Part shown: positions 1 to 9,244 of the stretch, piece after piece
Layout of the letters: every line of letters starts with the position of its first letter
Position numbering within the stretch: the stretch's first letter is position 1
From: Gammaproteobacteria bacterium
Lineage (GTDB): Bacteria > Pseudomonadota > Gammaproteobacteria > GRL18
Assembly (NCBI GenBank): GCA_016744395.1
Contig: JADGEK010000009.1
Span: 1-64,000, forward strand
Length of the DNA: 64,000 bases
Direction of reading: 5' to 3'
Program-made: the position numbers and the translations under genes
Notes under the pieces: model-generated
What the model was told of the DNA's origin: nothing
The model's input: the letters and a program-made list of their open reading frames with translations, nothing else
Database searches by the model: none

Positions 1-111
1 CTATTACCTTTAGAGGCAGACTTTTCTGAGCATCTATTTCATAAACATCCCGTTAACGAATTGTGCTTTTGTACAGATTTAGTAAAGTCTAACCACCAGG
101 CTTTTTCATAA
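1..111 (+). CDS. possible C-terminal end of a gene cut by the window edge
   Basis: Frame 1 is open from the first base to a TAA at 109-111, giving 36 residues with a coding-like mix (ends ...KSNHQAFS). No start lies inside the window and the fragment is too short for me to recognise a family. It could equally be a chance open frame. Nothing downstream on this strand continues it. Confidence 0.25.
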   Translation, partial: LLPLEADFSEHLFHKHPVNELCFCTDLVKSNHQAFS

Positions 112-445
112 AGACCAGTTTATTAAATTTAGGTTTAACTCCCCCGATCCCCTCGGTTATTTCGTGAACCTATGAGAACATAATAAAAAACACAAAAATA
201 GAAGGGTTAACCCTAGATTTTAGTAAAAATACGAAAAATAAGGATATTTATCAGTATATTATGAATCATTAATTAACTTTTCATTGACTGTATCAGGGAT
301 AAAACAATTTAATAGTGTCTAAAATACATATATTAATGAGTAAAAATGTTCTTTTACTCATTATTTTATAAGTACATGAAAATGAGGAGAGCTGACAAAA
401 TTAATAAAATAATCTCAAATGATAATAGCAAGCGGTTCACTCTTC
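112..445. other. AT-rich intergenic stretch
   Basis: No gene is visible here. The stretch holds a perfect 12-base palindrome at 203-214 (AGGGTTAACCCT) and the hairpin at 335-362 listed separately. Otherwise it is AT-rich DNA between a possible gene end on the left and the 3' end of the CobW-family gene on the right. Confidence 0.5.
335..362 (-). terminator. AT-rich hairpin downstream of the CobW-family gene
   Basis: AATGAGTAAAA at 335-345 pairs perfectly with 352-362 around a 6-base loop (11 bp). It lies about 80 bases past the stop codon of the minus-strand M16/CobW gene group. The T-run after the stem is interrupted, so it is at best a weak Rho-independent terminator. Confidence 0.35.
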
Positions 446-1480
446 TTACTGAAGACAGTTCAGTAATTGCCCTTCAACTTCATTCCAGTCATGATAATCC
501 TCTTCAATTATTTCAACTCGGCTGTCATTACTCTTTTCATAATCTTGCTTTGCATACTGATCATCTGAACGATTCAAGAGAATCCAACCCTCATTAGTGC
601 GAAAAATTCCTTTTACTCTGGTAAACACATCACTTTTCACAAATTTTTCAAGTCTTGCTTCATCAAAGATAATAGAGGGATCAAAAATCCAGCCACAACC
701 ATAATAGCCTTGACCATTATTTTCATATTTTTGCCACTGAAAATTTTCTTCTATTTTATCCACAGGGCTTTTTTCATGATGATTATGGGCATCATCATGC
801 GACTCATGCTTATTCTTTTTTATACTATGGGCATCAGGAAACACAACACAACGTTGCGAATTACGTTTAATATCAAGCAAATCTGCAGAAAACTGGCCAA
901 ATTTAATGCTGGCAACATGATCTTTGGCAATATCAAAGGATTCACTGAATTTAAAAAAATCACCCAGATCCTCTTTAGAGGTTTGATCGGATTTGCTGGC
1001 AAGCATAACATCCGCTATATTAAGTTGATCGATAAAAGTTTCATTCGAAAGATATTTTTCTTCTTTGAGTTTATGAGCATCAACTAAACAGATGGTCGCT
1101 TTTATGTCTAAAACCGTTTGATAAAACTCACCGAGTAAGGTGTCTAAAACCTTTTTAGGATGACCCACTCCTGTTGGTTCTATCAGTATTCGTTCAGGTT
1201 TTGCTTTTTTAATTAATAGATTCAATGCAATTTGCAAAGGCAGGCCTGCTGCACAGCAAATACACCCCCCTGGTACTTCTTTTATAAAGACTCCTTTTTC
1301 TTGACCACTTTGCTCTAGCATCGCTCCATCAATACCAACGTCACCAAATTCATTCACTAAGACTGCCCAATTGGAATTTTTAGGCCTGCTGTTCAACAAA
1401 TGCAAAATAGCAGTGGTTTTACCACTGCCTAAAAAACCTGTAATTAAATTGGTTGGAATGGCCTGAATTTTTTGTGTCAT
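446..1480 (-). CDS. CobW/COG0523-family GTPase (putative metal chaperone)
   Basis: COG0523 proteins are P-loop GTPases that deliver or insert metals, often zinc or cobalt. The 344-residue product has a Walker A loop GFLGSGKT (residues 15-22) and the family CxCC metal motif (GGCICC, residues 71-76). The usual NKxD base-recognition motif appears as SKSD (162-165). A histidine-rich linker at about 218-235 precedes a CobW C-terminal domain. It is the last gene of a minus-strand run after the two M16 peptidase genes, 52 bases downstream of the second. Because M16 peptidases need zinc, a role in supplying metal to them is attractive but is only inference. The metal cannot be told from sequence; it is not obviously the cobalamin enzyme CobW itself, as no cobalamin synthesis genes are nearby. 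Confidence 0.85.
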   Translation of the reverse strand: MTQKIQAIPTNLITGFLGSGKTTAILHLLNSRPKNSNWAVLVNEFGDVGIDGAMLEQSGQEKGVFIKEVPGGCICCAAGLPLQIALNLLIKKAKPERILIEPTGVGHPKKVLDTLLGEFYQTVLDIKATICLVDAHKLKEEKYLSNETFIDQLNIADVMLASKSDQTSKEDLGDFFKFSESFDIAKDHVASIKFGQFSADLLDIKRNSQRCVVFPDAHSIKKNKHESHDDAHNHHEKSPVDKIEENFQWQKYENNGQGYYGCGWIFDPSIIFDEARLEKFVKSDVFTRVKGIFRTNEGWILLNRSDDQYAKQDYEKSNDSRVEIIEEDYHDWNEVEGQLLNCLQ

Positions 1481-1532
1481 TTAAGGTGAACCTGTCAATA
1501 GAATAAAATAAATAACTGAGTAGAATAAGCAA

Positions 1533-3119
1533 CTATTGATGTAATGGCAATTGATATTCTGTGTAGTGATAATCTGAAAGTTTGTCATGAAAATTATTCT
1601 CCAGCTGGCTTGTATCACCCGCTGCAATAAAATATGCAGGACCACAGAGATATTTATTAGCAACAGTCAGCAACTGCTGACTGCTGATATTGGGTATTTG
1701 ATTTTTAAACTCATCTAAATAATCATCACTCAAAGAATTTTCCAATTGTTGTATTTTATTGGTTACCATTTGTGAGTTAGTTTGCAGCTTAAAAAGAATT
1801 GCTCTTCTCAGTTGCTGCTTAATTTGAATCAATTCACTCTTTGTAATTTCATTTTTACAGAGATAATTGAGATGATTACTAATGCCTCTTATAGCGGGCA
1901 CTAACTTGTCGTGGGCAATAGACGTTTGAATTAAAAAAGGGCTGGAATAAAGACCCGCAGTTTGTTGTGCTGAAATATAATAAGCCAAACCCTGCTTTTC
2001 ACGCAAATCATTAAAAAGCCTCGAACTGGGCCCACCACCAAGTAATGTGGCAATCATTTTTAGACTGATCCAGTCTGAAGACGTTCGTGGCACAGTGACA
2101 ACACCATACAATAGATCAATTTGTTGTGACCCCTTACGCTCAATAAAATTTAATACAGGCTCTTTATGCTTACTTTTCAGCTCAGCATTTTGAGTCAATA
2201 CCAGTGAATTCACTGCTATATTATATTGACTGTCTGTTTTCTGGTTGTATGGCGGTGCATCCCAATCAGCAAAGTAATGTTGAATTTGTTGGTTTACAGC
2301 ACTTAACTCTATATCACCAGAAATAATGATCGTACTCCGATTAGCCCTGTATTTTCTTTCATAAAAATCAATTAAATCATCTCTAGTCACCCTTTTAATT
2401 TCTTTACTATTAGGTTGATGGGAATAATATAAGTGATTAACAGGGTAATTTTTTTGATAAAACAGCAATTTAGTTAAGTACGACCCAGATGATTCAGATA
2501 GTTTATTTTCGAGTAGCTGTTGTTCAATGACTTTTATCGTTGTCTGATCATCGGGCATCGTATGAGCTAATTGTTGTGATAGTAAATCTAAGGCAAAACC
2601 AATATCTTGAGGCAAAATTTGAGTTGAAATAACAGAAAATCGTGCAGTTTGTTTATAAATGATGGGCCTGCCTAACCAGGCCATTCTTTTTTGCAGTTCT
2701 TTTTTAGAGTATTTTTTCGTCCCTTGTTTCAAAAATTTTAAGGCCAAAGGTGACAATCGTTCATCTATTGCTTTCAATTGATGTTTTCCAGACTCGACAA
2801 TTATAGCAACACTGACTTCGGGTATATCATGACGTTGCTGAATGTATATTTCTAAACCATTTTTTAGAGTCATTTTATTAAAATGCTTGATTTGCTTAAA
2901 GGTCGCTTGGTACCCATCTTCAATATCAGTCACTGATGAGGGTAAAAAATCAAGTTTCCTCTTTATAGTGACATCATAGGCAGACATTCCCTGAGTTTGA
3001 GCATTTGATTCCTTCTTCCCCTTCTGAATTTGGTTAAAAAAACTGCATCCACTAAGAAAATAAGTGTATAATATTGCTAACGAAATGGGGTAAAGCTTTG
3101 ATGCAAATTTACTTAACAT
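1533..3119 (-). CDS. M16-family peptidase, non-catalytic partner (lipoprotein)
   Basis: The 528-residue protein has M16 (insulinase/pitrilysin) architecture but lacks the HxxEH zinc motif; at the corresponding place (about residues 100-115) it reads SPLALKFLKQGTKK. The N terminus carries a hydrophobic segment and a lipobox LSGC with Cys25, so it is probably an exported lipoprotein. The C-terminal part retains the glycine-rich M16 stretch LLGGGPSSRLFNDLREKQGLAY. It begins 51 bases after the stop of the catalytic M16 gene. In many bacteria such active and inactive subunits form a heterodimeric clamshell, which I infer here. The substrate is unknown. Confidence 0.85.
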   Translation of the reverse strand: MLSKFASKLYPISLAILYTYFLSGCSFFNQIQKGKKESNAQTQGMSAYDVTIKRKLDFLPSSVTDIEDGYQATFKQIKHFNKMTLKNGLEIYIQQRHDIPEVSVAIIVESGKHQLKAIDERLSPLALKFLKQGTKKYSKKELQKRMAWLGRPIIYKQTARFSVISTQILPQDIGFALDLLSQQLAHTMPDDQTTIKVIEQQLLENKLSESSGSYLTKLLFYQKNYPVNHLYYSHQPNSKEIKRVTRDDLIDFYERKYRANRSTIIISGDIELSAVNQQIQHYFADWDAPPYNQKTDSQYNIAVNSLVLTQNAELKSKHKEPVLNFIERKGSQQIDLLYGVVTVPRTSSDWISLKMIATLLGGGPSSRLFNDLREKQGLAYYISAQQTAGLYSSPFLIQTSIAHDKLVPAIRGISNHLNYLCKNEITKSELIQIKQQLRRAILFKLQTNSQMVTNKIQQLENSLSDDYLDEFKNQIPNISSQQLLTVANKYLCGPAYFIAAGDTSQLENNFHDKLSDYHYTEYQLPLHQ

Positions 3120-3170
3120 ACGATTTCACCTCAATTCAACCCTTGATTAAACTCTCGATTTTGCTCTGCT

Positions 3171-4682
3171 TTAAAAGTATTGCAGCTCAATTCTCTTACT
3201 CACACTTTGAGGCAAGATTTCCATTAACCATTTAACAAAACGCATTCCTGGTCCTGGCACAATTTCTAAAGCTAGCCAGTCATCTGTAAAATATTGACGT
3301 GCGACCTGTTGTATTTTAGAGTTATCCACATCCTGATATGCCCTTAAATCAGCAATCATTTGCATTGGGTTATTAAAAAATAAAACACCATCACCAATCA
3401 ATTGTGTCATTTCTCTATTATTTGACATTTTTTGTAAAATAATAAGCTGTCTGTGTTTTTTTGCGCTGCATAATTCTTCTTGTGAAACCCCCTTCCTATG
3501 AATTTGCTCAATTTCATTTTTCACAACAGCTTGAATCTGAGAAAAATTGGCGTAGCTATGGGGCACCATTCCCATTGCAGTAATGCCTGCTTGCTCAAAT
3601 GTCAGGGGAAAACCAATGGTTTCAAAAACCAATTCTTGTTCTTCTTTTAACTGCCGTTTTATTCTCGACGCATCATGATTGAGCAAAATATCCGCAAGCA
3701 GCTCTACAGCAAAATAATCTGAATTATGTTTCCCAGGTGTATGCCAACCAAGCGCGTATAATGGAAAGGGTGCTAATGGATCAAAGTGACTTTCTGATTT
3801 TCCAGATAAAGAGGAGCTGCTAGTTTTAGTCTCATGTTCAGGTATATGCACTGCCCTTCCTGTAGAATTAACATTAATAATAGACTTCATACTATTGTTA
3901 CTAAAGTTAAAATAGGATTGTATTTTATTAATTGAAGATTCTACATCAACATCGCCAACTAAAACTAATACAGCATTATCGGGTTGATAATAACGGTCAA
4001 AAAAATTCTGTACCCGCTGTACTGTTGCCTTATTCAATTCTTTTTCAGTACCAATGATTAAATGGTCATAATCTGTTCCCTGCCATGCAGAAACCATGAA
4101 TTCACTGGCTGTTTTGAAATAAGGCACGTTATCAATTCGTAATAACTTTTCTTCCAATACTGCCTGACGTTGATTTTCAAGATTCGTTTCATTAATCATT
4201 AGGCTTTGAAGTCTTTCTGCTTCTAACCACAAGACCCGGTCAAGAAAAATGCTAGCAGCTTCAGTCCAATAATCAGTTTTATCATAGTCAGTTGAAGCAT
4301 TAAGCTGCCCACCAATCGCTCTTATTGCCTCAAAATGTCCACCATCTGGTACATTTTTTGAGCCTTTAAACATCATATGTTCAAAAAGATGGGCATAGCC
4401 ACCTTCTCCTGGCTGCTCATCCCCAGCACCAACATTAAAAACGAGCCGCAAAGTAAAAATTGGCAATTGGTGATTTTCCAGGATGTAAACTTTAAGCCCA
4501 TTTTCCAATTGTCGGAAGTGTATTTGAGAAGAACTAACGGCATTGAGCTGCTTCTCTGTTAATAACTGACAAGAGTAGTCCAGAATGCCTCCCTCTTTAT
4601 CAGAAGTATAACTATTAACAATACAGGAATAAGTAGCCCCAAAGAGAATGAGAAACAAACGTAAATGATTGTTTATGTTCAT
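3171..4682 (-). CDS. M16-family zinc metallopeptidase, catalytic subunit
   Basis: Exported processing peptidase of 503 residues. The zinc motif HxxEH is present as HLFEH (residues 98-102), followed by the family signature MMFKGSKNVPDGG and, about 75 residues later, the glutamate-rich segment (NQRQAVLEEKLL) that supplies the third zinc ligand. The N terminus has a hydrophobic signal segment ending near residue 25. It is the first gene of a minus-strand group with the non-catalytic M16 gene and the CobW-type GTPase, and is divergent from fimV. Family assignment is firm; substrate and whether it works as a heterodimer are inferred. Confidence 0.9.
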   Translation of the reverse strand: MNINNHLRLFLILFGATYSCIVNSYTSDKEGGILDYSCQLLTEKQLNAVSSSQIHFRQLENGLKVYILENHQLPIFTLRLVFNVGAGDEQPGEGGYAHLFEHMMFKGSKNVPDGGHFEAIRAIGGQLNASTDYDKTDYWTEAASIFLDRVLWLEAERLQSLMINETNLENQRQAVLEEKLLRIDNVPYFKTASEFMVSAWQGTDYDHLIIGTEKELNKATVQRVQNFFDRYYQPDNAVLVLVGDVDVESSINKIQSYFNFSNNSMKSIINVNSTGRAVHIPEHETKTSSSSLSGKSESHFDPLAPFPLYALGWHTPGKHNSDYFAVELLADILLNHDASRIKRQLKEEQELVFETIGFPLTFEQAGITAMGMVPHSYANFSQIQAVVKNEIEQIHRKGVSQEELCSAKKHRQLIILQKMSNNREMTQLIGDGVLFFNNPMQMIADLRAYQDVDNSKIQQVARQYFTDDWLALEIVPGPGMRFVKWLMEILPQSVSKRIELQYF

Positions 4683-4927
4683 TAGTAATCTCCAATGGTT
4701 TGGGATATTGGCAACATTATTTCGTTAGGTCTGGAAATTCATAGTTACAAATTAGGGACAGGCTGACTCATTGAAATCATAATTAAAGTATTATTGATAT
4801 TTCAATTAATTAGGTGTAATAGCCAATTCCATTTCTATACTTAATTATAAATCATCGAGCTTAAGATGATTTTTTACATTTCTATCTTAGAATAAAGTTT
4901 AAATAAGTAGGCCAAAAACTTGATTTA

Positions 4928-4957
4928 TTGTGATAATTACATATTTTTAGGTATAAT
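4928..4957 (+). promoter_or_regulatory. candidate sigma-70 promoter for fimV
   Basis: TTGTGA at 4928-4933 and a perfect TATAAT at 4952-4957 are separated by 18 bases, giving a leader of about 75 bases before the fimV start. The remainder of the 4683-5038 intergenic region, which separates the divergent M16 gene from fimV, is AT-rich and shows nothing else I can identify. Confidence 0.5.
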
Positions 4958-5038
4958 GTCGTAAAAATGAAATCAAATTTACACCAGTTTACACCATATC
5001 TATAAAAACACCGCCAAATAAGGTTATATTTTTCTATT

Positions 5039-7123
5039 ATGTACAAGAAATCAGTATATTACATTTTTTTCTTTTTAATGATGCCCTCCCTGAGTTACGC
5101 GCTAGGTTTAGGGAATATCACTGTTTTTTCTAAGTTAAATGAACCTTTAAAACTTCAGATTGAACTCATTAATTCAAAATCAACTCAACTTGATAGTATC
5201 ATTGTCAAAAATGCCAGCCGGGATATTTATAGACGCTCCAATTTACCTCGACCTGAAGCATTTAACAAAGTCCATTTTAAAATAAAAAAAATCAATAATG
5301 GTTCCTTAATCGTTGAGTTAACCAGCAAGCGACCTGTCAGAGAACCATTTATTACCTTCATCGCTGTGCTTAAATGGAAAAGTGGCCATATTAATCGAGA
5401 ATATACTTTCTTACTGGACCCGCCTGAATTTATTCAAAAACAAATTTATAAAAGTAAAACAAAAAAAGTCAGCTCAAATAAGAAGGCTTCCAATCAAAAA
5501 ACATCTTCTCAGCGTGCACCTCGAAAAGTAACACACCGTAAAATTGACTACAGTACGACAATAGCTAATCATGTTGATGGTGACACTTATACTGTTAAAC
5601 GCGCTGATACTCTTTGGAACATTGCCAAAAAACTTAAGCCTGCTAATGTCAGTACCTATCAAACAATGCAAGCTCTGTTTGCCTTAAACCCACAAGCTTT
5701 CATCAATGATAATATTAATTTATTAAAGCAGGGACAAACATTAGATATTCCAACACAGAATGAAATATTACAAATAAACGGTAAAGCACCACTTCCCAAA
5801 ACATCGACTCAAACCAATACAAAAAAAGCAGCTTCAAACTCGTTAAGCAAACAAGCTAAGAGCAGCCATGCGAAGACAGCTACCAAGAAAAACATTCAGC
5901 AAAAAACTCAAATTAAAACGAATAAGGCCCAAATTGATAACACCAATGAAGGCCAGGCTGAACTGAGAATTATTCCCCCCAATGAAGTTTTATTAAATAC
6001 GCCCGTCACCAGCAATGAAGATCTTATGATCATCAATAAAGCCTTGCAAAACTCAATTACAACAATTAAAAGCTTGAGTAATGAAAATGAAATATTAAGC
6101 GACAAAATAAAGAGTTTAACTGAGCAACTGAATAAACTAGATGGCCACAATCGTGGCCTTAATGATAAAATTGAAGAAATAAACTCACAACTAAACAATC
6201 AATCAATCACACAAGAAGGTGCTTCCAATGTTTCAGCTAGAGAGACGACAAACTTGGCAAGCTCAAATGCACCTGACAATGACTCGACTAAAGCCATTGA
6301 CAACAATACTTTAAAGGTTGAATCTGATCTTGCCAATAACATTAAAACCCGCTCATTTATTCGTGAACTCTTAACAAGTCCTGTTATTACCATTGCTTTG
6401 GCAATCTTTACCATAATCATTCTAATAGCAATTCTGTTTACCATTCGAAATCAAAATGAAAAGAGAAAACAACGGAAGCAAGATACTCACAAAACTTTCC
6501 CAGATAGCATTAAAGAGAAAGATCCACTGACTCAAACTCAAGTCATAGCTAAAACCTATGGTGAAGATTCACAAAACAAAGTAAGTGCTTCAGCAACCTC
6601 ACTGCAAGGTACTGATATCAGTGATGATAATGATGAAAAAGATGAAGAAGACATGGACTTTTTCGAATATTTTGAGAAAAAAATAAATGCACCTGACTCG
6701 GTAATGCTTTCTCCCAAAAAGACCACTCAAAAATTAACACCCGAGACAGAAAACACATCTGAAATCAGTTTTAATTTGGATATAAGCCCAGATGAAATAG
6801 AGGCCTATGAAAAAAGCATTTCTGAGCCTGAGAAAAAATCAGTTAGCACAACCCTAAGTGAAATTGACACCTATCTTGCCTATGGAAACTATGCCGAAGC
6901 AGAGAAACGACTCATAGATGAAATCAAACGTACACCCAATGATAAAAACTTACACCTAAAACTATTTGAATGTTATACCTATTCAAATAATCGTTATGAA
7001 TTTATCCAACATGCAGAAAATAATATTAAGTTACTTAATATTGATATGGTACTCCGCCATCGCGTTGAAAATATCTTTCAACAGACCTGGAATGAAGCAT
7101 TGGATATTAATAGTTTTAATTAA
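5039..7123 (+). CDS. fimV: FimV-like polar hub protein
   Basis: FimV is an inner-membrane protein that binds peptidoglycan and organises the cell pole, affecting type IV pili and polar signalling in Pseudomonas and Vibrio. This 694-residue protein starts with a signal peptide, then the FimV N-terminal domain (LGLGNITVFSKLNEPL...), a lysine-rich linker, a LysM domain (YTVKRADTLWNIAKKL, about residue 180 on), a coiled coil near 330-390, one membrane segment near 445-465, an acidic cytoplasmic region, and the C-terminal TPR-like FimV domain (YLAYGNYAEAEKRLIDEI...). It is shorter than Pseudomonas FimV (about 900 residues), mostly in the acidic part. It stands alone, ending 27 bases from the convergent regulator gene. 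The domain order makes the call secure. Confidence 0.92.
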   Translation: MYKKSVYYIFFFLMMPSLSYALGLGNITVFSKLNEPLKLQIELINSKSTQLDSIIVKNASRDIYRRSNLPRPEAFNKVHFKIKKINNGSLIVELTSKRPVREPFITFIAVLKWKSGHINREYTFLLDPPEFIQKQIYKSKTKKVSSNKKASNQKTSSQRAPRKVTHRKIDYSTTIANHVDGDTYTVKRADTLWNIAKKLKPANVSTYQTMQALFALNPQAFINDNINLLKQGQTLDIPTQNEILQINGKAPLPKTSTQTNTKKAASNSLSKQAKSSHAKTATKKNIQQKTQIKTNKAQIDNTNEGQAELRIIPPNEVLLNTPVTSNEDLMIINKALQNSITTIKSLSNENEILSDKIKSLTEQLNKLDGHNRGLNDKIEEINSQLNNQSITQEGASNVSARETTNLASSNAPDNDSTKAIDNNTLKVESDLANNIKTRSFIRELLTSPVITIALAIFTIIILIAILFTIRNQNEKRKQRKQDTHKTFPDSIKEKDPLTQTQVIAKTYGEDSQNKVSASATSLQGTDISDDNDEKDEEDMDFFEYFEKKINAPDSVMLSPKKTTQKLTPETENTSEISFNLDISPDEIEAYEKSISEPEKKSVSTTLSEIDTYLAYGNYAEAEKRLIDEIKRTPNDKNLHLKLFECYTYSNNRYEFIQHAENNIKLLNIDMVLRHRVENIFQQTWNEALDINSFN

Positions 7124-7150
7124 CACTTGTATTAAAGAACAGATATAAAT

Positions 7151-8560
7151 TTATTCTGCACCTTTTAGTTTACGATACAACGTTCTTTCGCTAACGCCAA
7201 GTTTTTTAGCCAGAACCACATTATCATATTTAAAATTTTGTTTTAGCCAGTGTAAATATTCATTTTCATGCTGTTCAAGTGTTACTATTTTGTCAAATTC
7301 ATTACTGGCACTCTCATAATCAATCTGTTGTTGATGAGTGGTCTGATTCTTCTCATTATGAAGTAAATCGTCAGGCAAATGCTCAAGTTCAATGACCTCA
7401 GAGTCTGTCATGACACGTCCCAATTCAAGAATATTTCTTAATTGTCTAATATTGCCTGGAAAAGAATACTGTTTAAAAAATTCTAATACGGTATTAGAAA
7501 CTCGCATTTTTTTTTGACCCGTAATGCGTTCCAAGATAGTATCAACCAGTAATGGAATATCTTCCCTCCGATCTCTTAACCGTGGAAGTCGAATTGGAAA
7601 AGTGCTGATTCGATAAAAAAGATCTTCTCTGAACTCACCCAACTTTACCATTTCTATTAAGTTTCTATGAGTTGCACAAATCAAGCGAAAATCCGCATTG
7701 AGTTGTTCAACACCACCCACACGACGAAATGTTCGTGTTTCAATCAAACGAAGCAGCTTAACTTGTAGACTCATAGGCACATCTCCTATTTCATCAAGAA
7801 ACAAGGTTCCTCCTTCTGCTTCTTCCACTAAGCCTTTCTTTTTATTCACAGCACCTGTAAATGAACCCTTTTCATGGCCAAACAATTCACTTTCAAAGAG
7901 AGATTCAGAAAGGCCTGAACACTCAACAGTGACACATGCCATAGAATGTCGTAAACTGGCCTGATGAACAGCGTGGGCTACAAGCTCTTTACCACTACCT
8001 GAATCCCCTTGCAGTAAAACAGAAATATCATATTCCGCAACACGATTAATCAAACTTAATAATTTATTAAAAGCAGGTGACTTTCCAACCATACCTTTTA
8101 GAACTGATTTTGGACTGGCATGTTTAATGGTTTTCATTACTTCGAGGAAATAGAGTTGATTATCTTTACCCCTGATAGGGAACAAAGACACATCAACATG
8201 CTCTTCACCGTAGCGTGTATGATGAACATGTAAAACCCTCTGGTTAGTTTGGGTCGACTTGGCTAATTGAAGTGGACATGACTCCCCTTCCTGGTCACAA
8301 CTACGAGAATACTTATGTGAAATTTCATAACAATGATGCCTCCTGGATAACTCAGCCTTACCATCAATAATCTTTATCACTGAATCATCGGTAACGTAAC
8401 CATCCAGTGTTTCTGAATGATGGCCATGCGCTTCTAGATTATACAATTCCAGGTAGGCCATGTTTGCTCTGATAATGACATAATCATCAGAAACTAACAC
8501 TGCAGGATCTTCATAAGATTCAACAATGTCTTGCAAATTTAAGACAGGCATCGTTTTCAT
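7151..8560 (-). CDS. sigma-54-dependent activator with cysteine-bearing PAS domain, FisR-like
   Basis: A 469-residue enhancer-binding protein. The N-terminal PAS-like domain holds three cysteines at 77, 88 and 95 (HHCYEISHKYSRSC..ESCPL). The AAA+ domain has Walker A GDSGSGKE (185-192), the sigma-54 contact loop as GSFTGA (232-237) and Walker B LFLDEIGD (253-260). A Fis-type helix-turn-helix closes the protein (LAKKLGVSERTLYRKLKG). The cysteine spacing (11 and 7 residues) matches what I recall for FisR of Cupriavidus, where Cys53, Cys64 and Cys71 sense sulfane sulfur and switch on sqr. Here the gene is divergent from sqr, so a sulfide/persulfide-responsive role is a strong inference. GSFTGA instead of GAFTGA is a modest variation. 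Confidence 0.88.
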   Translation of the reverse strand: MKTMPVLNLQDIVESYEDPAVLVSDDYVIIRANMAYLELYNLEAHGHHSETLDGYVTDDSVIKIIDGKAELSRRHHCYEISHKYSRSCDQEGESCPLQLAKSTQTNQRVLHVHHTRYGEEHVDVSLFPIRGKDNQLYFLEVMKTIKHASPKSVLKGMVGKSPAFNKLLSLINRVAEYDISVLLQGDSGSGKELVAHAVHQASLRHSMACVTVECSGLSESLFESELFGHEKGSFTGAVNKKKGLVEEAEGGTLFLDEIGDVPMSLQVKLLRLIETRTFRRVGGVEQLNADFRLICATHRNLIEMVKLGEFREDLFYRISTFPIRLPRLRDRREDIPLLVDTILERITGQKKMRVSNTVLEFFKQYSFPGNIRQLRNILELGRVMTDSEVIELEHLPDDLLHNEKNQTTHQQQIDYESASNEFDKIVTLEQHENEYLHWLKQNFKYDNVVLAKKLGVSERTLYRKLKGAE

Positions 8561-9244
8561 AAAAAAATAGTCACCAATTAAGTAAGTGGAAATGCATATT
8601 TATACAGCTTATTTAAATGGCTGTTCCTAAACTTAGATCACGTTAATGAAGGAAATGCCATATAAGAGCAGGTAATATTTAATAGATCGAGGTACCAGCA
8701 AACACCTGCATAAGAATAAAATAATATATAAATATAACACAATCGATATTAACGATAACCTAAGCCATAATAAAAGGCTATCATTGAATCAATTTACACT
8801 AAATCATAAGTAGGAATCACTTTTTTACTATAAAACACTTTACTTTTATAAAAAAAAAGTTATTATTAAGAAAAAATAATAAAGCTATAACTCAGACCTA
8901 TCATTAAGTGTACAAGTATGTGTAAAACTCTTTAATTTGCAGATTTTTTTATAGATTTGACTCTATAAATACCAATAATAAAATTTATAAATCTGACTTT
9001 TAAATCATTAACAAAACTCATTCTTGTAGCGTAACAACTTCAGCCATGACTGACTTGACCTATTTGTGCCAGCCAGATACAAAGCAGAGTTGCACACTTA
9101 TTAAGCATAATAAGTCATAAAATAATTCCTTCCAAACATTTGTTACATATTTCTTTCGTTTTGAAATTAATGTGCTATTTTAATTACTATTATTAAAAGA
9201 ATTAAATTCAATTTCTTATTTAAATTATCAGGAGATAATATTCT
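8561..9244. promoter_or_regulatory. fisR-like/sqr divergent intergenic region
   Basis: A 684-base AT-rich region between divergent regulator and sqr genes. I looked for a sigma-54 promoter (GG, ten bases, GC) in both directions and found none; the nearest resemblance, TTGCAC-N5-TTAA at about 9089-9103, lacks both invariant dinucleotides. A good ribosome-binding site (AGGAGA) sits just before the sqr start. There is no other gene visible. The long leader is compatible with distal activator binding, but I see no clear repeated operator. Confidence 0.55.

Noticed and set aside
203-214. AGGGTTAACCCT palindrome as an operator
   Set aside because: A single short palindrome in a region with no clear downstream gene on either strand; no support for regulatory use.
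9089-9103. TTGCAC-N5-TTAA as a sigma-54 promoter for sqr
   Set aside because: It lacks the invariant GG at -24 and GC at -12. I do not call it a promoter.
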